From Candidatus Cloacimonadota bacterium (lineage in GTDB: Bacteria > Cloacimonadota > Cloacimonadia > Cloacimonadales > Cloacimonadaceae), in the NCBI GenBank assembly GCA_023230025.1, contig JALNYD010000014.1, positions 1 through 24,397 on the forward strand: a stretch of 24,397 nt of DNA. Reading direction: 5' to 3'. The number at the start of each line of letters is the position of its first letter. Position 1 is the stretch's first letter. The position numbers were made by a program, and so were the translations under genes. The notes under the pieces were generated by a model, which saw only the letters and a list, made by a program, of their open reading frames with translations, had not been told where the DNA came from and made no database searches. Shown here one piece after another: positions 1 through 7,220 of the stretch.

Positions 1-2854
1 GCATATAGGCATAGGTATTTGCCCAGAGGGGTGGCACAATGCGGAAGGCTATCAACTTCTTGCCTTCAGAATAGTATCCCTCAGGGGAGTAGGCCGATAC
101 ATCCAGACTGTATCTGCCCGGTTTGAGTTTGCGAAACTCCAGATAGGGAGTGTAAGCCCGGGTCTGAAAATCCCTGTCATAGCCCTGCAAGCGATACTTG
201 ATGCCGCATTTGGTGGGATCGCTGACGTTAAGGATATCAATGGGAATCCGGATGTTGTTTTGATTATGCTTCAAGCGATGATAATCGAGAACACTGAAGC
301 GCTGGCTTTCCACTTCAAACCATGGCACGGAGATTCTGACGCCGGAACTTACTCCATTGATACTGATTAACTTGCTCTCGTCCAAATGATCGTCCCAGCC
401 ATGAACTAAAACTCTGTTATTGCTCCCCCAAACCTCTAAGACTGTGCTTGGTAAGCCGTCGCTTTCGCGAAAAACAAAGCCCATTTGAGAGATGGGAGAA
501 TAGCAACAAACTCCCAAATACCCTACTATCCAGATATTGTGTTCGTGATAGAAGACCTTTTTTAGGGAGCCAATATTTTCATAGGAAGACGGATTGATCA
601 TCCCCCATCGGTCTTTAGAATAATTCCAGATGACATCTCCCAAAGTAACAATGGGCAGATCTGCTCCGGGAAAGAGACGTAAGCCATCCTCCAAGAGAGG
701 ATCGAAGAAAAGTTGTTCCGGCAATCGAGATGATTTATTCTGCTTATCCAAACGAGTTAGATAAAGAACATCCTTATCATCGGCTTTAACTTCCAGCGCC
801 CAAACCTTGCCCTCGAGGTTGTGAATGCTCAATAGATTGGGATGTACTTGCATTTTCTGGTCTTTGATATTGAAACTGAAGCTGGGCACAACCACCGGTT
901 CTTTATCTTTTGAAGAGGGATCGTAATAGGCATATCTGCTATGCCACAACACCCCATCGCTATAAGCCCAAGCAGGGGATTTCATAAAGTATTGCAGCAG
1001 GTGGCGATGCCCGTCAAACCAAGAACTCAGGCTTTGAGCAAACACTCCTTCATTTGAGCTGAAGATCTTTTTGGTACCCTCAAACAGACTTAATGAATCA
1101 CCATTTGCCACAAATAGACCGTTACCGGACAACCAAGCACGGAAGTTACCCTCTATTTCGCAGAGACTGGATTCCCTGCCCTTATTGATGGGCAAAGCTT
1201 GGATAGTGCTAGACAAGCCGGATCTTTTGTGATAGTACCAAAGTCCGTTGCTTACGCCAATGCTGGTGTAAAAACCCGGCAAAGTGGCACTTAAATCATA
1301 TCTGCCATCATTCCCTTCTGTGTACAATTTATAGATATGAGAGTTGAGGATATTAGCCGTCAGCATGCGGGGAATGCTTTGTTCTACTTTCAAATAGCAG
1401 CTGCCCCTGACCCCAGGAATCAGTGCGTCATTCAGATCAACGCTGATTAGCTTGCGCAAATCAAGGTACCATAAGCGCCCGGTTCCTTTGAACAGCACAA
1501 AATGCTCGTTACTATAAGTGATATCGGGATTAGTGGCATCTAGCAAAGGCAGCCGGTACGACACAGTGGTACCCAAACGCATATCATTAAGAGTCACATT
1601 GACAGTTGATGAAGCATTATCTTTGTTGATTACTGCCAAAACCCATCCGGAATGTTTAACCACGGCATTTTTGTCATTGTTCCGATCGCCGAAGAAAGGC
1701 ATATTTGAGACTCTAATTGAATTCAAAACGCTTACATTAGCAAAGAAATAGTCGTTATCGTTATTGGTCCAGGATTGCTCTAATTTTACCTTATATACCT
1801 CGTCACGAAAGTTTAAGAAAACTCCTTTGTAATCGTCGAAATCCTTGTCCATTACCATCCTGAATTCATTGTTTCGGACGAAGCTGCCATTAGTATTGGT
1901 GTATTGCTGCAAGAATAAGATCTTATCAATCGTGTACACCACGATATGCATGTTCAAATCTGCTGATCTGTGCATACTGCGGATTCGAGCATTATTATTT
2001 AATACTATCTCTTTGCTCTTGCATCCTTTCAAATCTATATGAATCAATCGGTTTGATCCGGGAAAAGCGATTACTGCATCATCAGCAATGGCTTGGAATA
2101 AAACACTGTTTATCTGATCAAATCCAGCCGCAAATGCTTGTGGATCCATAATCAGCAAGGAATCCTGCAGGGCATTATCATGCATTTTGAAGAACAAACC
2201 TGATGTTAATTGGGCTTCCCAATCTGCCCGATTTGCCCTTGCTCCGGGATATCTCAAGCTCCAAAGCCGGTTTTGGGAGTCCACTAATCGCAGCAGGTTT
2301 TCCACTTCTTCATTTTCGCTGAACAATCTGCTAATCCGATATGGCAGATTGCTATGCGCGTAGTATTGCAATCCCTTCTCGTCAAGAACGGAATAGCCCT
2401 GGGTGCCCAGGTGAATCACCTTTGCCCCATCTACGATCAAATCTTTGGACAAGAAGACATCTGCAATTTCTTCATGCACTGGAAGCAGCTGTTTTATGAA
2501 GCCATGGCCTTGCCATCGATAGAAACCGTCCTGCACTGCAACTACGATTTGCCTGCCGGAAGTGGAAAGCAATTTCTTATCTTTTCTGATGTCCTCGGCC
2601 TCCAAAAACCTATCCATATTCTGCCACTCTCTTCCATTAAACCTGTACAATGATATTCCTTTCAGCCCCCAAAGATAGCCTGTACTATCTAAAAATATCT
2701 CGCTTTCCGGAGCACCCTCTGTAAAAAGATAGCTCTTCAAATGTTCGCTTTCTTTGACAACCTTAAGATAGCTTTCCAAACTCCTGTCATGAGCCGTCGA
2801 GCACAGTAAAAGCAGCAAAATGATATAAAAGAAGATCTTAGCCAATGTCTTCAT
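1..2854 (-). CDS. Large periplasmic sensor with beta-propeller repeats and Y_Y_Y domain, partial at window edge
   Basis: Reading the minus strand from the ATG at 2854 gives 951 codons with no stop down to the window edge, so the C-terminus is missing. An in-frame stop lies just upstream of the ATG, and AGGGACAGGAAACT before it supplies a Shine-Dalgarno (SD) site. Residues 1-22 are a signal peptide (MKTLAKIFFYIILLLLLCST). Residues 25-850 look like a beta-propeller with Reg_prop-type segments, for example IFLDSTGYLWGLKGISLYRF near residue 60 and GFVFRESDGLPSTVLEVWGS at 792-811. Residues about 852-951 match the Y_Y_Y domain (YRLQGYDRDFQ, then LKPGRYSLDVSAYSPEG, then PPLWANTYAY). In this family that domain is followed by a transmembrane helix and a cytoplasmic output domain (histidine kinase, GGDEF, SpoIIE phosphatase or other), here outside the window. 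It is the last visible gene of the kinase-SiaC-cyclase operon, 25 bp after the cyclase, so it is probably the circuit's signal receptor. The output domain cannot be seen. Confidence 0.85.
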   Translation of the reverse strand, partial: MKTLAKIFFYIILLLLLCSTAHDRSLESYLKVVKESEHLKSYLFTEGAPESEIFLDSTGYLWGLKGISLYRFNGREWQNMDRFLEAEDIRKDKKLLSTSGRQIVVAVQDGFYRWQGHGFIKQLLPVHEEIADVFLSKDLIVDGAKVIHLGTQGYSVLDEKGLQYYAHSNLPYRISRLFSENEEVENLLRLVDSQNRLWSLRYPGARANRADWEAQLTSGLFFKMHDNALQDSLLIMDPQAFAAGFDQINSVLFQAIADDAVIAFPGSNRLIHIDLKGCKSKEIVLNNNARIRSMHRSADLNMHIVVYTIDKILFLQQYTNTNGSFVRNNEFRMVMDKDFDDYKGVFLNFRDEVYKVKLEQSWTNNDNDYFFANVSVLNSIRVSNMPFFGDRNNDKNAVVKHSGWVLAVINKDNASSTVNVTLNDMRLGTTVSYRLPLLDATNPDITYSNEHFVLFKGTGRLWYLDLRKLISVDLNDALIPGVRGSCYLKVEQSIPRMLTANILNSHIYKLYTEGNDGRYDLSATLPGFYTSIGVSNGLWYYHKRSGLSSTIQALPINKGRESSLCEIEGNFRAWLSGNGLFVANGDSLSLFEGTKKIFSSNEGVFAQSLSSWFDGHRHLLQYFMKSPAWAYSDGVLWHSRYAYYDPSSKDKEPVVVPSFSFNIKDQKMQVHPNLLSIHNLEGKVWALEVKADDKDVLYLTRLDKQNKSSRLPEQLFFDPLLEDGLRLFPGADLPIVTLGDVIWNYSKDRWGMINPSSYENIGSLKKVFYHEHNIWIVGYLGVCCYSPISQMGFVFRESDGLPSTVLEVWGSNNRVLVHGWDDHLDESKLISINGVSSGVRISVPWFEVESQRFSVLDYHRLKHNQNNIRIPIDILNVSDPTKCGIKYRLQGYDRDFQTRAYTPYLEFRKLKPGRYSLDVSAYSPEGYYSEGKKLIAFRIVPPLWANTYAYM

Positions 2855-2879
2855 AGTTTCCTGTCCCTAAGATGATATA

Positions 2880-3839
2880 TTACTCTGAGAGAAGCTTGAT
2901 AAGTTCCTCCAGACTGAGTTTGCTATTATCCCATTTCAGGCTATAGCCGAGATCGGGGTTTTCGATGCACTTCAGTTCTCCTTCCGGAGCAACTTCATCC
3001 AGCAGTACTTCATGCACCAGTTGTTCATTATCAAATCCTTTGAGCTTCATGGAAATGGCGTCTGAGCAGGGGATGCAATCCTTCACCAAGGCCCAGGTGG
3101 GGTGTGAGATCAGGATTTGATCTTCCGCTGCCATGCTCTGGATTCTGGCTGCAAGGTTCACCGGGGTGCCGATGATGGTATAGTCCAGGCGTTCGCTGGA
3201 GCCAAAATTGCCCACCGACACATGACCAGTGGCGATGCCCATGCGCACAAAGAGAGGTTTTTGATAGCCCAGTTCATACCAATGCCGATGCAATTCCCGC
3301 AAGCGTTTACGCATGGCAATAGCCATCTTTACACAGCGCAAGGCGTGATCCTGATCACTCACAAAGACGGGATCACCGAAAAAGACCATGATGGCATCAC
3401 CGATATATTTGTCCAGAGTGCCGCCATATTTATTGGCGATGTGCGTCATTTCTTCCAGATAGGAATTGAGGAAATCAGAAAGCGCTTCACCCTCCATATC
3501 GCGACTGTGCCAGGAGAAATTGACGATGTCGGAAAAGAATATACTCAGGCGCACCCGCTTGGTTTTATTGATTTCCACCGTTTCTTTGCCGGAAGTGATC
3601 TTTTGGAAGAGTGGCGGAGACACATAGCGCCTCAGCTTATCGGTGAGCAGGCGCATGCGTTTGTCGTTACGATCGCTAAAACGGGTAAGCTGAATCACCT
3701 GTTTCAGCACATCAGCATAGGAACTCAGCAGTTCCTGATATTCAGCCAGTGACACCTCAGTCTTGGTGGGATCCTGTAATACCTGTTTACTTTTTTCCAG
3801 CAGCTGTTTTTCCTGCCAGAATACGTCACTCTTGTCCAT
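2880..3839 (-). CDS. Class III adenylate/guanylate cyclase with N-terminal helical stalk
   Basis: 319-residue soluble protein. Residues 1-80 are predicted helical (SLAEYQELLSSYADVLKQVI then LTRFSDRNDKRMRLLTDKLR) and resemble the stalk preceding the catalytic domain in cyclases regulated by SiaC-like partners. Residues about 95-280 form a class III cyclase homology domain. Both metal-binding aspartates are present, D104 in FFSDIVNF and D148 in DKYIGDAIM. The transition-state pair N228/R232 is in VNLAAR. The purine-selecting positions are K144 and T221 (LDYTIIGTPVN); Lys plus Asp or Thr is the adenylate cyclase pattern, so ATP to cAMP is more likely than GTP to cGMP. All catalytic residues sit on one chain, so it should work as a homodimer. 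It has no transmembrane segment and no other sensor domain; input presumably comes through the SiaC-like protein encoded 8 bp upstream. Confidence is high for a cyclase and moderate for ATP specificity. Confidence 0.93.
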   Translation of the reverse strand: MDKSDVFWQEKQLLEKSKQVLQDPTKTEVSLAEYQELLSSYADVLKQVIQLTRFSDRNDKRMRLLTDKLRRYVSPPLFQKITSGKETVEINKTKRVRLSIFFSDIVNFSWHSRDMEGEALSDFLNSYLEEMTHIANKYGGTLDKYIGDAIMVFFGDPVFVSDQDHALRCVKMAIAMRKRLRELHRHWYELGYQKPLFVRMGIATGHVSVGNFGSSERLDYTIIGTPVNLAARIQSMAAEDQILISHPTWALVKDCIPCSDAISMKLKGFDNEQLVHEVLLDEVAPEGELKCIENPDLGYSLKWDNSKLSLEELIKLLSE

Positions 3840-3847
3840 CAGCCCGG

Positions 3848-4228
3848 TTAATCTGTGCGTTTCAGGATTTGGTAGTTCAGGCTCATGTCATCCATCAGCT
3901 CTTCCCAATCCTCCATCATGTCTGTATCGCCATCCAGATAATAGAGATTCAATATCACGGTTTTATCCGAATCCTTAGCATGCTGCAAGCGAAAGATCAG
4001 CTCGCGCATCAGCTTTTGACTGGAAGTATTGTGATAATCCAGCTTGACCTCCACCCGCAGCTGTTCTTTGTCCAGCGCAAAATACTCATCCAGCTTCTCA
4101 AAGAGGGGATGGAATACATCCATGGCATTTTCCGGCCAGGATTCTCCTGCCAGCAGCAATTCACCGCTTTGTGGATCCAGTAAGATATAGGGAGTTGTCT
4201 TGGTAGCCATTACTTCGTATTTATCCAT
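3848..4228 (-). CDS. siaC: SiaC-family regulatory phosphoprotein (DUF1987)
   Basis: 126 residues, the usual size for DUF1987. Family hallmarks are TTPYILLDPQSGELLLAGES near the start, the PEN motif at 32-34 (GESWPENAMDVF), LDYHNTSSQKLM at 63-74, and the acidic LDGDTDMMEDWEE at 98-110. In Pseudomonas aeruginosa SiaC the phosphorylated threonine is, from memory, Thr68; here T68 lies in the same HNTSS motif. In that system unphosphorylated SiaC binds and activates the diguanylate cyclase SiaD, SiaB phosphorylates SiaC to silence it, and the phosphatase SiaA reactivates it. Here the next gene is a class III cyclase, so the partner enzyme is probably that one. The ATG at 4228 is chosen because GGAGG sits 6 bases upstream; it overlaps the end of the siaB-like gene by 8 bp, suggesting translational coupling. 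An in-frame ATG at 4210 is a less supported alternative. Confidence 0.88.
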   Translation of the reverse strand: MDKYEVMATKTTPYILLDPQSGELLLAGESWPENAMDVFHPLFEKLDEYFALDKEQLRVEVKLDYHNTSSQKLMRELIFRLQHAKDSDKTVILNLYYLDGDTDMMEDWEELMDDMSLNYQILKRTD

Positions 4229-4793
4229 TCTGATCCTCCACTTTCACATACACTTTCATTTCAAAAAACTTGTTGCCATTGTCCAGATCGGTAAAAGAAA
4301 AGTCGATGGGACGCTCGCTCTTGCGGGCTACTTCATACAGGCCCAGACCCGCGCCACCATTAGCTGAAACTGTTCCGGATTTGAGCTGGGTCTTGTAGCT
4401 CTGCTTCAGCTCTTCACGGCTGAGGGAATTGATCAGCTCCAGCCTTTGTTTGATGTCATCGGCTTCTTCGCTGCTCACAATGTTACCGGAAAAGACCACG
4501 AAGGTATCCGCGGCATGTTTCCCGATTCCGATTAAGCCGATGCCCGTGCTTTTCTGAGTTTCCTCGGAAAGCACCTGCTCTGAAGAATACTTGAAGATAT
4601 TGTGGGCGGATTCCACCAGAATTGAGAATACCCTGCGCACTACTTTTGCATCGCAATCATCCCGATGCAGCTTTTCCTTGATGGCGTCGCCCAGAGAGGC
4701 CAAAACATCACGGGTGATAGGCCCTTTGTAAGAAAACTGAATATGGTTGTCTCGCATCAACCGGTAAATGGAATGCACATCAAAACTAAACAT
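4221..4793 (-). CDS. siaB: SiaB-family GHKL protein kinase
   Basis: 190 residues from the ATG at 4793, preceded by AAGGAAGGAATAGG. A longer in-frame start at 4859 would run through the likely promoter and adds residues unlike the family. The protein has a GHKL ATP-binding fold: an N-box (ILVESAHNIFKYS, E61, N65, K68), a central TGIGLIGIGKHAADTFVVFS segment, and a glycine-rich box GGAGLGLYEVARKS at 146-159. Size and motif order match the SiaB/DUF6272 kinases, which phosphorylate the SiaC partner on threonine and, like anti-sigma kinases of the SpoIIAB/RsbW type, lack histidine-kinase dimerisation and receiver-facing domains. It is first in the operon and overlaps the SiaC gene by 8 bp. A generic anti-sigma-factor kinase is the alternative, but the adjacent DUF1987 partner argues strongly for SiaB. 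Confidence 0.85.
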   Translation of the reverse strand: MFSFDVHSIYRLMRDNHIQFSYKGPITRDVLASLGDAIKEKLHRDDCDAKVVRRVFSILVESAHNIFKYSSEQVLSEETQKSTGIGLIGIGKHAADTFVVFSGNIVSSEEADDIKQRLELINSLSREELKQSYKTQLKSGTVSANGGAGLGLYEVARKSERPIDFSFTDLDNGNKFFEMKVYVKVEDQNG

Positions 4794-4815
4794 CCTATTC
4801 CTTCCTTGGAGCTTT

Positions 4816-4844
4816 TTTATACTCACAAACATGGATGTTTGAAA
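4816..4844 (-). promoter_or_regulatory. Candidate promoter and palindromic operator of the siaB-siaC-cyclase operon
   Basis: On the minus strand a -10-like TATAAA lies at 4821-4816, with a weaker -35-like TTCAAA at 4843-4838 (16-base spacer). The predicted start would fall about 15-20 bases upstream of the siaB ATG. The 16-base palindrome CAAACATGGATGTTTG (4826-4841; 7-bp perfect arms, 2-bp centre) fills most of the spacer and overlaps the -35, a typical position for a repressor operator. A perfect TTGACA also occurs at 4859-4854 but has no good -10 at the right distance. All of this is motif reading; no regulator is identified. Confidence 0.4.
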
Positions 4845-4882
4845 GCAAAAAGATGTCAAGTTGTTTGTTTGAACGAACGGTT

Positions 4883-4940
4883 GGGATGGGGGTTAGGGGG
4901 TTTTGGGGTTGTAGAGTTTTAGGGTTTTAGGGTTTTGGGG
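4883..4940 (+). repeat. Telomere-like G-tract repeat, potential G-quadruplex
   Basis: The plus strand has runs of 3-5 G separated by AT, TTA and TTTT (4883-4908), then AGGGTTTTAGGGTTTTGGGG at 4921-4940. Four or more G-runs with short loops fit the intramolecular G-quadruplex consensus. The tract lies about 90-150 bp upstream of the siaB start, on the strand opposite its coding strand. It could be a structural or regulatory element, or simple-sequence slippage. Confidence 0.6.
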
Positions 4941-5048
4941 TTTTGACGATTTGACGATTTGGCGAGGGGTAGCCTAATTCTCTGATCTCTTGCCTTATTT
5001 TCCTCTGTGTGGTAAATAAACAAAACAGGACTGGGCGGATGTTTCGGA

Positions 5049-5083
5049 TTTACAATTTACAATTTACGATGTACGATGTTCGA
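5049..5083 (+). repeat. Degenerate 7-bp tandem repeat, five units
   Basis: Five consecutive heptamers read TTTACAA, TTTACAA, TTTACGA, TGTACGA and TGTTCGA. Each differs from its neighbour by zero or one base, a stepwise drift that suggests slippage followed by mutation. The function is unknown. Confidence 0.65.
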
Positions 5084-5112
5084 TGGAAACCTGATGGAAC
5101 TGATTCATCTAC

Positions 5113-5149
5113 CACGAATGGACGCGAATAAAAGATCACGAATGGACGC
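5113..5149 (+). repeat. Duplicated 13-mer CACGAATGGACGC, 24-bp period
   Basis: The exact 13-mer occurs at 5113-5125 and 5137-5149, separated by 11 bases, with a further partial AATGAATG after it. It resembles the noncoding short-repeat clutter seen in intergenic regions of some FCB-group genomes. No function is inferred. Confidence 0.6.
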
Positions 5150-5325
5150 AAATGAATGCTCAATAGAGAAGTAGCAAAGTAGCTGAGTCCCAGCTGGACT
5201 TATCTCTGAGATCATGCTGCTGCATACCTGCAAGAATCGCTTAACAGGGAATTCTACAGAGACAGAATGTCCAAAGTCCAACAAGCGTCAGGATGACGCT
5301 TCCACACCCGATGCTTCACCCCGGC

Positions 5326-5392
5326 TTCATCACTATATCAGCCCATAATTCCCCCATGCCATGTGGAGATTATGGCGTGATATAGTGCTGAA
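5326..5392. repeat. 67-bp palindromic dispersed repeat, copy 1
   Basis: This is an imperfect inverted repeat. The left arm starts TTCATCACTATATCA and the right arm ends TGATATAGTGCTGAA, with an interior centred on CCATGCCATG. It matches a second copy at 22326-22392 at 59 of 67 positions with no gaps, and similarity continues weakly outward (GGCTTC on the left, CTAGAG on the right). Arm mismatches in this copy are T/C at the fifth pair and GC/GC at pairs 16-17. It is too short to encode a transposase and carries no gene, so it is probably a REP- or MITE-like element. Confidence 0.75.
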
Positions 5393-5720
5393 CTAGAGTT
5401 AATCCCGGGAGGAAGGCAATAGGAATCGACTGAAATCCGAGACGGTAGGTAGCAGGGCTGCAAGCGAAAAAAAATCCTGAAACAGCAATGGCATATCTTT
5501 CATAGAGATATGTCTTCACAAGGTGAATCATGCTTTTTCAGAGCAGAGTATTATCTGTCTATAGAAGCGTAATATATGGATCTGCTGTATTCTTAATCCA
5601 TTGAGGTGTGGACTTTTCGCTGCTTGACAAAAAAACGGTCTGAAGATTTGCTCACTTTGTGCAGATTGCGGGAGTCATAGCAAATGCCAAGCACCTGTTA
5701 CGCAGTTAAAAAGAAAGATA

Positions 5721-5740
5721 TGTGGATAAGTTGTGGATAA
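5721..5740 (-). promoter_or_regulatory. Two perfect DnaA boxes upstream of dnaA
   Basis: TGTGGATAA, the reverse complement of TTATCCACA, occurs at 5721-5729 and 5732-5740 in the same orientation with an 11-bp repeat distance. A one-mismatch box CGTGGATAA follows at 5846-5854, just before the dnaA start. Such boxes serve dnaA autoregulation and, in some bacteria, form one half of a bipartite origin with boxes downstream of dnaA. Confidence 0.8.
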
Positions 5741-5882
5741 GTTCATCTTAAGCCATGAACAAGACTCGGAAGATTCTGGATTAACTTGCTGCAGGGCTAT
5801 AACTTGGATGTGTTACAAAAGCAGAGCTACTGTTTTCCGTAGTTTCGTGGATAAGCATAGATTTTTTGAAGGATATTGACTT

Positions 5883-7220
5883 ATGGATCAAGACATTTGG
5901 CAGAACATCTTGGATAAACTGGAACAGAACATAAATGAGCAGAGTTTCAAAACCTGGTTTTATGATACCAAGCTAATCGATATGAGCGATACTCAGCTCC
6001 TGGTCAGAGTTCCCACTCAGTTTAGTGCAAACTACCTGAATCAGAATTACAAGGATGTGCTTTCCGAGATTTCCCACACCCTGTATGGCAGAAAATATGA
6101 GATACAGTTTGTAACTTATCCATATCGCAGTACTGAAAATGGCTCGCGTACTGCAACACCGGGAGATGGGGGCAACAAGGTTACCTTGAATGCCAAGCTG
6201 AATGAGCGTTATAACTTTGAGGAATTCGTGGTAGGCCGCAACAACAATTTTGCCTATTCGGCAGCCAAAGCCGTGGCAGAAAGCCCTGGTTATACCTATA
6301 ATCCGCTCTTTATCTATGGAGAAAGCGGAATGGGTAAAACGCATCTGATGCAGGCGGTGGGCAACTTTGTGGTCAAAGAGGGACGCAATTGCAGCATCTA
6401 TTATACTACCAGTGAAGCCTTTACCAACGAGATGATCGAAAGCATCCGCAGCAATAAAATGCCGGATTTCCGGGCGAAGTTTCGCAAAGTTGATCTGCTC
6501 CTGGTGGATGATATCCATTTCCTATCCCGCAAGGAAGGAACTCAAGAGGAGTTCTTTCACACCTTTAACGCTTTGTTTGACAACAAAAAACAGATCGTTC
6601 TTACATCAGACCGGCCACCCAAAGATATTCCGGATCTGGAGAAACGTTTGGTTACCAGATTTGAAAGCGGACTTCTGGCGGATCTCAAGAACCCGGATTT
6701 TGAAACCAGGGTAGCTATCCTGCACAAAAAAGCTGAGCCGGAAAACATCACCCTGATGGACGATACATTCAATTTCATTGCCGATAACATCACCTCCTCG
6801 GTGCGAGCTCTGGAAGGCTCACTGATCCGCATTCTGGCCTTTGCCTCATATAACAAGCTGAATCCGGAGGATATCACTCCTGAAATTGCAAAGAACATCC
6901 TGGCCGATATGATCTCAGAAGTTAGCCGGGAAATCTCGCTGGATGCCATTACAGAACAGGTTTGCCGTACTTTTGAGATCAGTAAACCGCAGATCATGGA
7001 TAAATCCCGCAAGCCAAACGTGGCTTTTCCCCGCCAGGTAGCTATGTATCTGGCAAACGTGTTGATCCCATCCCTCTCTCTGAAGGATATCGCAGAATAT
7101 TACAACCGTAAAGACCACACCACAGTGCTACATGCCAAACGCATGATCGAGAACCAATTTCGGGATGATGGGGATTTCCGCAGCCTGGTGGAACTGATGA
7201 TCAAGAACATCAGAAATTGA
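5883..7220 (+). CDS. dnaA: Chromosomal replication initiator protein DnaA
   Basis: 445 residues, full length for DnaA. Domain I (about 1-80) begins with IWQNILDKLEQNINEQSFKT. A short linker follows, then the AAA+ domain (about 105-330) with Walker A GESGMGKT at 146-153 and Walker B LLLVDD at 205-210. The arginine-rich sensor region contains LEKRLVTRFESGL. Domain IV (about 350-445) carries the DNA-binding signature, here NRKDHTTVLHAKRMIE. DnaA-ATP oligomerises on TTATCCACA boxes and opens the origin. The ATG at 5883 follows AAGGA about 9 bases upstream. The gene stands alone, with DnaA boxes before it and a dense cluster after it, indicating autoregulation and an adjacent origin. The rpmH-rnpA neighbourhood often found beside dnaA is not seen here. 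Confidence 0.98.
   Translation: MDQDIWQNILDKLEQNINEQSFKTWFYDTKLIDMSDTQLLVRVPTQFSANYLNQNYKDVLSEISHTLYGRKYEIQFVTYPYRSTENGSRTATPGDGGNKVTLNAKLNERYNFEEFVVGRNNNFAYSAAKAVAESPGYTYNPLFIYGESGMGKTHLMQAVGNFVVKEGRNCSIYYTTSEAFTNEMIESIRSNKMPDFRAKFRKVDLLLVDDIHFLSRKEGTQEEFFHTFNALFDNKKQIVLTSDRPPKDIPDLEKRLVTRFESGLLADLKNPDFETRVAILHKKAEPENITLMDDTFNFIADNITSSVRALEGSLIRILAFASYNKLNPEDITPEIAKNILADMISEVSREISLDAITEQVCRTFEISKPQIMDKSRKPNVAFPRQVAMYLANVLIPSLSLKDIAEYYNRKDHTTVLHAKRMIENQFRDDGDFRSLVELMIKNIRN

Larger units (their letters stand above)
4794..5882. other. 1.1-kb gene-free region upstream of dnaA, rich in repeats and hairpins
   Basis: No convincing coding sequence, tRNA or other known RNA is visible on either strand. 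From left to right it holds the siaB promoter, a G-rich telomere-like tract (4883-4940), a degenerate 7-base tandem repeat (5049-5083), a duplicated 13-mer (5113-5149), a perfect 8-bp-stem hairpin AAGCGTCA-GGA-TGACGCTT (5283-5301), a 67-bp palindromic dispersed repeat (5326-5392), a 7-bp-stem hairpin CATATCT/AGATATG (5492-5512) and two DnaA boxes (5721-5740). A perfect TTGACA occurs at 5624-5629 but has no good -10 behind it, so the dnaA promoter is not assigned. The hairpins lack T-tracts and do not look like intrinsic terminators. Confidence 0.6.

Noticed and set aside
3117..3752. 211-codon plus-strand frame opposite the cyclase
   Set aside because: It is antisense to a gene with full catalytic motifs; composition and residues show no protein family.
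4883..5149. CRISPR array in the repeat-rich gap
   Set aside because: The repeats are 7-24 bp, irregular and without unique spacers of constant length; no cas gene is present.
5283..5301. Hairpin AAGCGTCA-GGA-TGACGCTT as an intrinsic terminator
   Set aside because: It has no T-tract on either side and no gene ends nearby.
5624..5652. TTGACA as a dnaA promoter
   Set aside because: The hexamer is perfect, but no acceptable -10 lies 16-18 bases downstream, and the site is 250 bp from the ATG.
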